From: Antedon bifida
Lineage: Eukaryota > Echinodermata > Crinoidea > Comatulida > Antedonidae
DNA: 64,000 bases
Assembly: GCA_963402885.1 (NCBI GenBank)
Contig: OY727102.1
Location: 3,286,001 to 3,350,000, forward strand
Reading direction: 5' to 3'
The position numbers were made by a program, and so were the translations under genes. This document shows, piece by piece, positions 1-10,807 of the stretch (its first letter is position 1; every line of letters begins with the position of its first letter). The notes beneath the pieces were generated by a model that worked only from the letters and a program-made list of their open reading frames with translations, did no database searches and had not been told where the DNA came from.

Positions 1-2834
1 GGCAAACATCTGATGCTTGAGCAATCAGCTGAATTACTACGTTTTCTGGAATTTCATACCACTGCACACCTCTCATTAATAACGTGTCATTGTCCTAACA
101 AGAAAAAACATACATGGTATTACATTAAAGTGACTCACTGCGTATATGGATTATGTACAGGTTTTAATTTGTTTTGAAGAGAGACATTAAAAATAAATAA
201 TTATGCATAAAATATATACTATCATCATCATTATTGAATTATGAATATCCTTTGAATTATAATTTTCTTTTTCCTTATTCTTAAATATTTCATTCAGAAA
301 AAAGCGTACTGTTGTGAATAAAAATTGTTTTATATTTGATATTATGATATTGTATGTTGATGTTGATAATACATATGCCTACCTATCTATTGTGTAAATC
401 ATTATTATTGTATGGAAAATAACAGTTAATTATATCTCAACTGGGCTGAGGATTATAGTATGTATTACTATTTCAGTACAGCTATTAATTACTGCTTCGT
501 TCTCACGCGTAACCTAGCCTACGCGTGGGGCATTGTTTTATGATTGCAAACCCACGAAGTATTGTCTTTTGATCGCGATCCCATGCGCTTCCACGAAAGG
601 TATTGTTTTTTGATCGCGTTGCCACGCGTGCCTACGCGTTCCCATGCGATACGACAGGGAAGGTATTGTTTTTGGATCGCGATAATACGAGCGGCTTTGT
701 TTTGCTATGCCTACGATGGAAGGTCTTGAATATACACCATTGTTACCAGCTATCAAAAGAGAACAATGCCAATATAATAACCCACCTTGGATCGACGAAT
801 TCTACCCCTACAGCTACGCCCGAGTAGGCCTGCCTTCCCTAGCTACTACATACAGGCCTTGTTGGCTAGGCCCAGAGCCTATAGCGATTGTTGATATTTA
901 AAATATTGATAAAAATGCTTCGTTTCATTTCGTCGTACGAGAGTTTGTCTAGAAAAATTGATTTAAAACAATATCTCCCAAAATAATACTACGATTGCGT
1001 AAAAAGTAATTATAAATATGACCCTATACGAAGGAATCAGCCAACACCGCTAAAATAATAATATATTCTTTGAATAAAATCAAATAACCTATGACCCACA
1101 TTAAAGAGTGCACCAACTGGTAGCGAACAAAAAAAAACACGCGAAACATCGGTGGTCGAGCGAATTTCATAAGGTTTGCTCAGTGGAGTGGTCATCGTTA
1201 ACCCAAATAATCAAATCAAATCAAATCACCTTACCCGCCGCTGAAAAAGGGGCCGTTTACAGGTAATATAGGCCAAGTAGTTATACTGCATGGCATGCTA
1301 GATTGGTACTCTGTACGAATTTAATAGCGTATAGCGGATGTGTGGTACTTCGTTGATTTTTTTTTTCTGGGCCTATAGCTAGGTAAGCTAAATAAAAAAA
1401 TATCGGGCGTAACTGCTGTATTTTCAATCATTGTAACAACACATAACAATAGACGCGTGGCAAAACAATGCCTCTCGTAGGATCGCGATCAAAAAACAAT
1501 GCAGTTCGTAGGATCGTGATCAAAAACAATTATACCTCGTAGCCACGGGTTACGTTGCAGTAATTTTTAGCTGTACTGATACATCAATATAAATCAAATT
1601 TCATTAGAGTTTAATTTTAATTCACGGAATTTATAACACAAATTGTCATTATTTAACGTTCTATATGTACGGTCAGCAGAGACAGGCCTGCCATAAGAGT
1701 TATAATACAAAACATTCGTGAAAGTTGAATCCAAACAAGGCAATCTTGATTGCCTTGTTCCAAATAACGTACATTTTTTCATTTGTATAAATCAAAACAT
1801 TTTTTAGGCTAATCATTTGATATAAAACAACCTACCCTATCTGACATAGTATTTACAAGGTGTGGTTCGGATGCACACAGTCGTTCAACTTCTGGCCAAT
1901 TCCTTAAAATAATAGCTTTCCACAATTTGTTCCTGTTAAATAACGTGTAAACAAAACATAAATCTTGTCAGAAAAGAATGAATATAAAGGTGATCATTGA
2001 GCACTTGTTAGTTTTATTATTATTGTTATTATCGTATAGAGTATATATTCTATGGCACCAATCAGCACCATTAGCATATACTGTATGCATCAGGTAATAG
2101 GATTGCATATATCAATATTTTGCGGTCATATTTAACGTATGTGCATGTTTTTTTAAAAATTGAATATCAATAAAATTATAAAAATGATCACCTATAATTC
2201 GTCAAAGTGACGAATTAAATTCTAGTTATTATTGTTATTATCAATGAAAGGATAACATAGCTCGAGCGAGTGAGTGGCCGAGCGGTTAATAAGACAGTGG
2301 AACCGTAACACGTAGCCATAACATCGGCAAGGTTTCGAGTCTCACTCGCTCCATGGTTCTGGTGGTAGAAAAAGTCATCTCGGATAAGGACTATAACGTA
2401 GGTCCAGTGTACACATCTGGCTCATGTGCACTTAATGAACCTAGTACATCTTTCGAGACGAGTGGGGGTTACCTCGGTGTACTAGTTCACACACAGCCAC
2501 TGTCACAAACTCATCATAATACACCCCGGGGAGAACAGTCTTAGACTGAAGAGGCAACCCAGTATAAAGAATAAATAAATAAAGATCATACATAGAAAGA
2601 TGATCATAATGAAAGGCAAATATTAAGATTATGATAATATGTGAACAATGAAAGGTGAACATATAGAAAGTTCAACCGTAATAAAAGATGGATAATGAAA
2701 TGTGGTCATAATATAAGTTGAAAATAATGAAAGGTGATCATAATGAAAAGTGATCAAAATGAAAGGTGATCAAAAGGAAAGGTGAACATGAACAACGAAT
2801 CGTGTACTTACTCATAAGCACGAATACTCTCCAT
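1..2834 (-). CDS. ROCO gene copy A, first three exons (cut by window edge)
   Basis: This is the 5' end of a ROCO-family gene read on the minus strand; the rest lies left of the window. Exon 1 is 2812-2834 and encodes MESIRAYE up to a GTAAGT donor. Exon 2 is 1836-1932, 97 nt, and contains WPEVERLC. Exon 3 ends at 94 and runs off the edge; it contains TLLMRGVQWYEIPENVVIQL. Each exon aligns with copies B and C at the same splice phase, and exons 1 and 2 have the same length (23 and 97 nt). The translation resembles ankyrin repeats. Intron 1 holds a SINE and a 16-bp repeat; intron 2 holds a foldback transposon. Whether the full gene is intact cannot be seen here. Confidence 0.75.
474..1578. mobile_element. 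Foldback/TIR element with GATCGCGATC subterminal repeats
   Basis: Inverted ends begin CAGTACAGCTA at the left and end TAGCTGTACTG at the right. The flanks repeat a motif, TATTGTTTTTTGATCGCGAT joined to CCNACG, several times: facing in at 500-710 and facing out at 1450-1560. There is no transposase-like ORF, so it is non-autonomous. A diverged copy sits in the same intron of gene B (20535-21706), so the insertion predates the gene duplication. No clear target duplication was found. Confidence 0.65.
2264..2581 (+). mobile_element. tRNA-derived SINE, copy A
   Basis: The 5' head folds like a class II (Ser/Leu-type) tRNA: acceptor-like GCGAGTG pairs with CACTCGC. It has an A box (TGGCCGAGCGGTTA), a long variable arm and a B box (GTTTCGAGTCTC). 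A unique body follows and ends in GAATAAATAAATAAA. The same element lies at the matching place in gene B, so it was present before duplication. It is inside intron 1 of copy A. Confidence 0.75.
2590..2795 (+). repeat. Degenerate 16-bp repeat (GAAAGGTGATCATAAT), short array
   Basis: A handful of diverged units directly after the SINE tail. The same unit is strongly expanded at 24494-24970 and 27796-28255 in the paralogous positions. Confidence 0.7.
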
Positions 2835-3540
2835 TATTATTGGATTCGTAAAATAAGTCAATAAAATGGGATATTATTCTACATTATTTCAATGTAATGT
2901 TCTTATAGAGAACCCGCTCCATCGTTAGTGTTGTTGGGGGTAAAGTCCATGGCAAATTGACATTCAGATTCTATTATATGATACATTATTCAACAAACAA
3001 ATTAGCTCGACGTGCAACACTTTGTGACCCTAACAATGAGTGGTGCATATAATCAAATTATTATTCTTTTCAGATCTCAGGTGCATTCTGTATTACAGGG
3101 AGTGAGTCCAATAGTCCAATAACTGATAAGCACTCAGGTTGAAGTAGTTGTTGAGTAAAGAACGAAACTGCCATGTTTGTTTGATTAAGGACAGAACATC
3201 ATACAATGTTATGGATTAGCTGGCTTATTTGAGTTACAGCGATGCATTTTGCTTAATCTGCTCTGCCAAGCATTTTTAATGTCTTGTTTTGTAGGATGAA
3301 TACTGTATTGATATTATGATGGTCAAATAAATAAACAACACGTAACAATACTTCATGATAGTTAGCATTTCAGACTCGATATAAACCAAATAGGCTTAAA
3401 TATAATATTTAATATTTTTATAAAAATACGATTAACAAAATTATGTTTTATTATGTTTACATTTTCTTCACAGGTCATTGACTTGATTTAATGAATACCG
3501 ATGCGATTCAATTTACATAGATAAGCCTAGCATGCCTTCC
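2835..3540. other. Conserved upstream block of the ROCO genes (copy A version)
   Basis: No ORF of note. The stretch aligns by eye with the regions upstream of exon 1 in B (25019-25500), B' (28300-28790) and C (44953-45300). Shared words include GAACCCGCTCCATCGTTAG, GAGTGGTGCATAA and TCTCAGGTGC. It is probably the promoter and proximal regulatory DNA. Confidence 0.5.
2901..2910 (-). promoter_or_regulatory. TATA-like element upstream of copy A exon 1
   Basis: Minus-strand CTCTATAAGA about 67 bp upstream of the ATG. The matching positions upstream of B, B' and C read CTTTATAAGC, inside a conserved block of several hundred bases. Confidence 0.5.
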
Positions 3541-4093
3541 TGACTTTCTTTACATTTCAGCAACTAGTTTATCGTTTCTTTATGTCATCTGATTTTTTTT
3601 TTCAAAATCAACATCATGGCGGAATACCCAGCCAACTCACTTGGACGTCACCTTCATGGATGTAGTAGAACAAAACAAAATGAAATAGCATAATAATTGT
3701 GTTTACTAGATTAAAAATCTCCTGGACACACTCCCAACCACTTTGCAACCCAATTCTATAACCCCATTTTCTTTTTATAATGCAAAGGCATTTACACAAA
3801 GAAATGCTTTACAACAAACCAGCAAGATAAAGCATTGAAGAAAGTGACCAAGAGTGGCTACTACTTGTAGTAGCCTCCCGATTATTATATATACCACGTT
3901 AGTTGAGAAGCAGTAGTTCTCGAATGTACGCAACCGAAACAGAGATCAAACTTGACAGAAGTGTATTGTTTAAAATAAAATTTACTCGTTGACTAAATTT
4001 ATCAAATAAAAACAAAGCCTAAAATTAAATAATATTTATATGGTATAAACATGTTTTTCACTTTTCGCAAACTGATTTCTATTTAACGAGTAT
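3540..4093. repeat. Segment shared with 26760-27120 and 30030-30400
   Basis: Contains the recognisable words TTTCAGCAACTA and CAAAATCAA(C)ATCATGG and the phrase TGTACGCAACNGAAACAGAGATCAAA. All recur in the same order in the two later tandem copies. It carries no supportable gene; it marks the boundary region of the ROCO plus GEF duplication unit, just before the GEF-like exons. Confidence 0.6.
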
Positions 4094-6374
4094 TTGAGCA
4101 CAATCCACCTTATGTTCACTTTATTGTATTGCTGTTATTGTTACTTTTGTGGTAAGAGTCTTCAAGAAGCAATTGAGAAATATTGTAACCCGGATGAAAA
4201 AGTGTTAAGATGGGCTCGTGATCTTGTTCAACATATGAAAGTCATTATCAAAGAATGTGAAGAACAAGATAGTAAATTGCAAGAGAAAGAACATAAACAC
4301 GTCTCAAATATTCTTCATAAAATGGAGTTTGAAGAAACTGAAGGTGTAACTTTATCTGAGGTAAAGTTGTAGAAACATCATGTCTTTTTATTTAAGCAAT
4401 ATACTTTATGAGGTTATTATGCTTCAAAATTCATTAGTAAAATGATAAATGATGTTATCTATAGGCAGAGAAACTTATTAGTAATGAGAGCTGGGTTGAA
4501 AGTTGGAATGACGTCATAGTGTATTCATGCAAGAAAAAAGGTGGCAAAGACTGGAAGAAGTTAGAATCGAATGTAAAGTTGGTAACATTCGAACGAGTGA
4601 TGATGCTTATCAACGAAAAACAATACAAGAAAGACAGACAAATTTGGTAAGCATACACAATTAAATTGTACACAGTCGTTTAGCAGTTTTAAGGTAGGTT
4701 ATGTGCGGTGGTTAAATGCAATTCAAATATAGCAAAAGTGGCAACATTATTATAAGTAAAGAAATTTTATCAGCTGGGTCTTCCACTGTTAGGTTGAAGT
4801 GGTTGACAAAATTTAGTTATTCGTGTTTTAATTTTGCCATTGGAACGGGATGAAGTTATGTTTTTATTTGATTTAAAACAAACGACTATATAGCAAACAC
4901 TGTTTTACATTTTATTCAAAGAATAATAAATTATACATAAAAACCATTTCCTATATTTAGTGTTAAGTATAAGCTCATCGATTGTGCCAACAAGAATTTT
5001 GTTGAAGTTGAGAAGCCATCCAGCGAAACATATCCGTTTAAAGTACCAAAGAAGAACGGTTTGCCAATGAATGTGTTCTTGATTGTTATGCACAAGGATA
5101 CATGTGAGAGAATGAAGTATTATATTTGTTGGGAATCTTCGCAAGACAGGTTTGTTGTTTTTTGGTCATGTACGATAAATACTTATACTAGCAACATTGA
5201 AGTCATCTGTAAACGTGTTTGCTATTAAAACATGTTATTAAAAGTGAATAGATAAAAGTCTAAATGCTACTGAAAACTCTTCATGTTGGAACGGGCCCGA
5301 TTTCCATGTCTATAGACAATAAACATAGCCTATAGTTTCTTAGCCTCTGGCTTTCAACTTCTCAGGAAGCCAGATGTCGCTTGACACCAAGCTTCCCCGA
5401 AGGTCATCGTCTCTAAAAGTACCGGGAGAATATGCTGATGAATTTATGATAACGTCATGCCAATCTGCTTTAGATGTCCTTAAAGTATTTGTTACTGATA
5501 AACTTCAACTATTTTAATATTGCAGAAGTTTCGAATTCTGGCGGAAAACCTTATCCGGACCCTCTGGTGACGTCGGGGAACAATATGCCTCATGGAGTAA
5601 GCATTCTTCTTAAAGAACCATTCTCAACATTATAATATCGTTTAAGTTTGCAGTATATTGAGGATAGTAAGGTAAAGGATGGTTATGTTGACGCCCATAG
5701 GTTAGCGTACTAAAGCCTCCCAAACTTATGTTGCAGGTAGACCCAAGTACAAGATTGCTAAACATTTTCTTGGAAGTGACAGAGGTGAATTGAAAGTGGA
5801 TGCTGGTGACGAGGTAGAATTGACTGATAAAACATCTGGTACGTATATAATGATGCTTCATTTATCATCATATCATAACAGCTATAATATAGCCTACAGT
5901 AGGGTCACCTAATTATTTCTCATATCACACGAATTGGATATTGGCCTAGAAAGTATTACTTGCTGTTACGTTGAATTCTCAGTATGTCGTTTTATTTGTA
6001 AAATACATAATTCTGAAACAGTTCGTATATTGTAAAATAAGCATAACAGAAAAATAGGTAGAGTAAGTACGACAGCGTAGTCAACAGTGGCATATACTTG
6101 AAAGCATAAATATATTCAATCGATTGTAATATAATTGACCTAAAATAAAGTAACATATACGTTTTTTACTTAATTCTACATTTTTATCATTTCAATAGGT
6201 TGGGTACGAGCTGTAAATCTTAAAGACAACAAAGAAGGATGGATTCCAAATGATTGCCTTGGCGAATCAATACCCAGTATGTTCACGCGAGGCCTGAACT
6301 TAAAACAACGTGTAGGCATAGTAAACGATGGGCATACACATCATTCTGTTATTGTTCGAAAAAGAAAGAAGTAA
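4094..6374 (+). CDS. Ephexin-like RhoGEF C-terminal part (DH end, PH, SH3), possibly truncated
   Basis: Exons: 4094 (or 4157)-4360, 4465-4646, 4961-5149, 5526-5596, 5737-5838 and 6199-6374 (TAA). From the ATG at 4094 they join into a 328-codon frame plus stop with phase-matched GT-AG junctions. The first exon reads like the last DH helix (LVQHMKVII, ILHKMEF). Exons 2-4 form a PH domain ending in the expected C-terminal helix with Trp (FEFWRKTL). Exons 5-6 form an SH3 (GDEVELTDK, GWIPNDCLG), followed by MFTRGLNLKQR, which resembles the RNLKER tail of ephexin-type GEFs. The catalytic DH core is not visible upstream, and the first 20 residues are hydrophobic and may be intron read-through. It could be a truncated copy, a PH-SH3 adaptor, or the 3' half of a gene whose other exons I missed. 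Confidence 0.6.
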
Positions 6375-8500
6375 AAAAGGTCCAGCCAATTCCCTTTCTC
6401 ACTTGACTCTACCACCTTAATTCATATAATAGAAACAAGAATAATACAAATCTACATTTTGGTTATGTAGACTCTTACCCTCGCATTATATATCACATCC
6501 AGTTTAGTCGGTTTTAAAAAGGGTGTTGCTTTGTTTACAAAAAAACTACACAACAAGAAGAACAACAAAATATTGTGACCGAGACGACTACCTTAAATTT
6601 AGTTGACCCACCAATAGAATATTCACTGTAGAGATCACTTTATCGTGGATTATCTTAACCCTGAACGTTGTACGATGTAACAGCATCATGAGTCTCGAAT
6701 GTACGAATCAGGAACAGAGATAAAACATACATTATATTTGTATTTATTTACTTGGGAAGTGTAAAACCGTAGATAAGTTCAGAAGTTCTCGAATGTACGA
6801 AATAGGAACATAGATAAAACATACATTATTTGATTATATTTACTTGGGAAGTGTAAAACCGTAGATAAGTTCAGAAGTTCTCGAATGTACGAATCAGGAA
6901 CATAGATAAAACATACATTAAATTTTATTTTATTTACTTGGGAAGTGTAAAACTGTAGATAGCTGATTTATAAAGTTATAATACACAATGATAAGCTTAA
7001 GCAATAATAAATCAACAAACATAGGAAATATATAGCAAGCCTCAGCTGTCTGAAGTATTCGAAATATAGTATCATTATATCATTTTTTATTATTATGTAT
7101 CCATTGTAATGAATTATACGTTTTGTATTATATTACTTAGTTTAGCATAATAGCTTCAGGCAAATGTATACTATATCCAATTAATTTTATTATTCAACTA
7201 TAGGACTGTTGCTTTTTACCTTAACAGAAGATTAACCTGCTCTGTTTAAAACGTATGCTTTTCATGTTTTAGTATTTCGGTAAATAGTGCTGAATTTAAC
7301 GGTCATGGCATAGAACCATTTTTACTTATAAATTCCGTTATATGGGTTAAGAAAGAATAGCAGATGATTTGCTGTAGACAGAGAAACACAAACTACTAGT
7401 TTAGTCATTGTTATATTAAGTACTGTAAGGTAATCAATATTATTGTACCTTAATTGTAACAGGGAATATATACACACTTTTCCAGTATGCAAACTGTAAT
7501 GTTAATACATTATAATAGTTTTTTTAAAAAGAAACAAAAATATGGATAACAAGTGTGTATACATTCTAATATATATTTTATTTAAAATGAATATGTTAAA
7601 ATAACAAGTATAATAAAGTAATAAAATATACAAAATTACGGAGGTTTACACACGTTACATTAAACACAAAGCTGATCAATCGCTAAATAAATCACAACTA
7701 ATTTCTAAATCAAACTAACATAATATCAATTTATGCAAATGAACATGGTAAAATATAGTCACGAAAATAAACTAATTCACCAGATATATAGTACGCTTTA
7801 CCTTAAATGACCCAACAACACCGACATGCTGAATCAAACCAAGCAATTATTACATTGTCATACATTTCTAAATCAAAATAACTTAAATTATCCATTACCA
7901 ACATTTTGTATCAAAGCATAGTAATTACATTTCTAAATCAAACCAACATATAATTTCAATGAATATATGCAAAGAAACATGGTAAATGAAAAATACAGTA
8001 AAACAATATACCACCGCATTACCTTTAACGACAAACCTTAAATTATCCATTAATTTTGTATCAAAGCATAGTAATTACATTGTCATACATTTTTAAATCA
8101 AACTTACTACTAATATTAATGAATATTATATATTTATGCAAAATGAACATGGGAAAATGTATAGTCAAGAAAATAAGCTAATATACTACACATATATATA
8201 CCTTTAATAACAAAATTTAAATGACCAATTACCAACATGCTGAGCAAGCCAATGTATCGATGATTATACTATTTATGCAAAGGAAACATTGTAAATCAAT
8301 TAATTGAAATAAAAAAATTAATATATAAACTAACATACCACCGTATTACCTTTAACGATAAACCTTACTCACCACTAAAATGTATCAAACCATAGTAATT
8401 ACATTGTAATACATTTCTTAATCAAAGTTACTACTAATATCAATGAATTGTACAGTATATTTATGCAAAATGAACATGATTAAATTATAGAATAAATTGA
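6375..8500. repeat. Local tandem repeats between GEF-like gene and RT relic
   Basis: Three units of about 92 bp lie at about 6691-6962, each starting with CTCGAATGTACGAA. A looser set at about 7660-8490 repeats ATTTATGCAAA(T)GAACATGG and CATTTCTAAATCAAAC every 100-250 bases. No gene was seen. Confidence 0.55.
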
Positions 8501-8559
8501 CTGTGAAACGTGTTCTTTGTTACATCAATCTCACTTCCCAGTTATAGATTTTTTCTTAA

Positions 8560-8985
8560 ACTTTTTATTACTTGACCATTACTTTGTTTAGTTTTCTGAA
8601 GGCTGCTGCAGAAAGCTTCTTATCCTCTTTCTTCCCAATAAAAAAAGCCAACTTTCTTTACCTGCCGCCATTCTCGTTCGGACTCTGCTGTCTGTTTCCT
8701 GATACAGGTGAATGTGGTTTTTATCTTTGTTGACAACAAGATTGAAGTTAGCGACGCGAGAAGCCGTTCGATGTCATCGATGCTGCGCTAGTTAATGTCG
8801 AGAGATGAAATCAAGGTCATCAGGATATACTGAGTTGATAGTTGCTGGCATGTTCGAGGTAGGTGACAAATAACAATGGGCTTAAGCTGTCTCTCGGGGG
8901 TGTACCAATATTCCTTGTGAAATCTGCCTTTGATTATTGGATTGAGACTTCTACATCATGAAACAAAGCAGACCAGCGGAGCAGT
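8560..8985 (-). pseudogene. Decayed non-LTR reverse transcriptase fragment
   Basis: Minus-strand translation in shifting frames resembles two parts of a retroelement RT. At 8870-8980 there is P(R)DSLSPLLFV, from the conserved GTPQGDSLSPLLF block. At 8565-8680 there is EWRQVKKVG followed, after a frameshift, by AAAFRKLN, like the WRKVKKLGSLLG...ATAAFRKL segment downstream of the RT. Stops and frameshifts make it non-functional. I recognise it from remembered family motifs; a translated search would settle it. Confidence 0.55.
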
Positions 8986-9147
8986 CAGAAGACTACTTAG
9001 CGTAAAGCTAGTAATTTAGCAACCAAGTCATAAGGCTCGATGTATATTCTACACATTATTCTTTAACTAGCCTGGTACTAACATATCATGTAAGACCGAC
9101 TCTTCTCTTTCCTATATTTAGGTACCGGTAAACCATGTTGTATTCAC

Positions 9148-9923
9148 TCAACACTCGTCACTATCTTCTAATTCTTCAGCGGCTAATGTTAACTCATTCT
9201 TCTTCAACTTTTCGATAAATGGTTCCAATTTGTGTTTATTTAGGATAACCCTTTGTTCAAGATCCAATATCACAGTCCACTGATTGCTGCATTGTTTCTT
9301 AGAAACCCTCTCTAGGTGGATCAGCGTTGTTACATTGTCTTCTGAAAGTGCGTTACCGAATTTAATCAGTTTTTGTCGATACGATGAGAACGATTTTACC
9401 TGATGGTCGGCTTTTTCGTAAGTGTCCTTCAGCAGTTTGTTTTCCTCCAGAACACCCTGTTTACCAGTGACATTGACTACGTCGATGAGAACGTCAAACT
9501 TGGTAGCAGTAAGATAACCGGCGCGTTCCATTAACTGAAACACCTCCATTGTGCTTTCAGCCTTCTGTAGATCGTTGAAAGGTCTTATCAGGTCTTTGCA
9601 CAACATCTTCAGCTGGTCAAGTGAACCGTATTCATCATAACAGCGTGACGTTTTTACCAACATTTGCCGAAATTCTGTTTCGAATGATCCTATATTATAT
9701 AAATACATATATTTAAGTTGTTTATAAGCTGAATTCACTTTTGATATTGACGATGGCTAATTTTTATTATTAAAAAAGTCATTTTAAGTTACCTGGGCTT
9801 TGACTCGACTGTTCAAATGGTTCTGCGTCGGGCCGTTCTGTACCTAAAAAAATATTGTTCCATTAAATATAAGTATTAATATTACATAAGGTAGACGTAC
9901 AGTAAATCGCCAGTATCATCTTT

Positions 9924-9981
<58 letters not shown>

Positions 9982-10807
9982 AACTTGGCGCCGTTATTCA
10001 TATAATGTTCAGAGCCGCTTGAACAGGAAATGCTTCAGGGTGCAAGTGAGTTTTTAGACGTTTTAAAAGATATTGATATTTTCTGATGTTTTATGTCAAT
10101 TGGTAAAGTAATATTGAGAAGAGTTAATTACAAATATTATTATAAAATCATTCGTTTGTTACCTGGCTTCGAACATTTGTGGATAACCCTTTTAATGGCC
10201 GTTCTGTATATAGAATCCATTCAATTACCATTGATAACATATACACACACACACACACACCCACCTGGATTATCCTATCTGGCTTCAATATGTGTTACAG
10301 ACGATCTAGACAATTCGTTACATATAAAGCCAAATAATTGTACATTTTTTTTGATAATCACCTGTTAAAAACAGTTTTCTGAAGCCTTGTGTAACCATTG
10401 CGTTTTTTCCACATGGAACAGTCGGGTTGTCTAAGCACCGTTGTAGATCATGGAAATGTAGCTTGGAAGATTCACACGCTATGCAAAGTACGGACAGTTT
10501 GTAGCCGACTGTACACTTGGATTCGAAATGCTTCTGTAGAAAGTCTAAAACCTACGTGATAATATAAATGTTTTTTTTTATTTGTGTTACCGATGTTGTG
10601 TATCATTTTAGGATTTCTATTTCTCATAATTTACAAATATGACAAAATTGTTGTTTTCAATTCCAATCTTAATTAGGTCAACAGCATTAACATCAATCCA
10701 TTGAACGATTGCCTTACCTCTTTGCAAAAATCTGGTTGCGGGCTATCTATCAGCCTGGTAATACCTCTCTCATCTTTGCTAATTTCAACTCTGCGTGTTA
10801 TTTGAAA
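9148..10807 (-). CDS. Copy B C-terminal exons 18-21: Cys/His segment and two DED-like domains
   Basis: Exons on the minus strand: 18 at 10718-10807, 19 at 10362-10551, 20 at 9793-9843, and 21 at 9148-9689 ending in TGA. Exon 19 has spaced Cys and His (KCTVGYK, LCIACES, HFHDLQRC), perhaps metal-binding. Exon 20 is a short polar linker. Exon 21 encodes about 180 residues with the hydrophobic pattern of two DEDs. The first contains LDQLKMLCKDL, VFQLMERAGYL and FDVLIDVVNVTG. The second contains TLIHLERVSKK, ILDLEQRVIL and LEPFIEKLKKNEL. The LxxLxxxC...LFxxLExxGxL pattern fits FADD and caspase-8 DEDs, although the usual RxDL motif is not clear. Confidence 0.75.

Noticed and set aside
538..901. Several overlapping 60-74 codon ORFs
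   Set aside because: They lie in the repeated arms of the foldback element, with no coding features.
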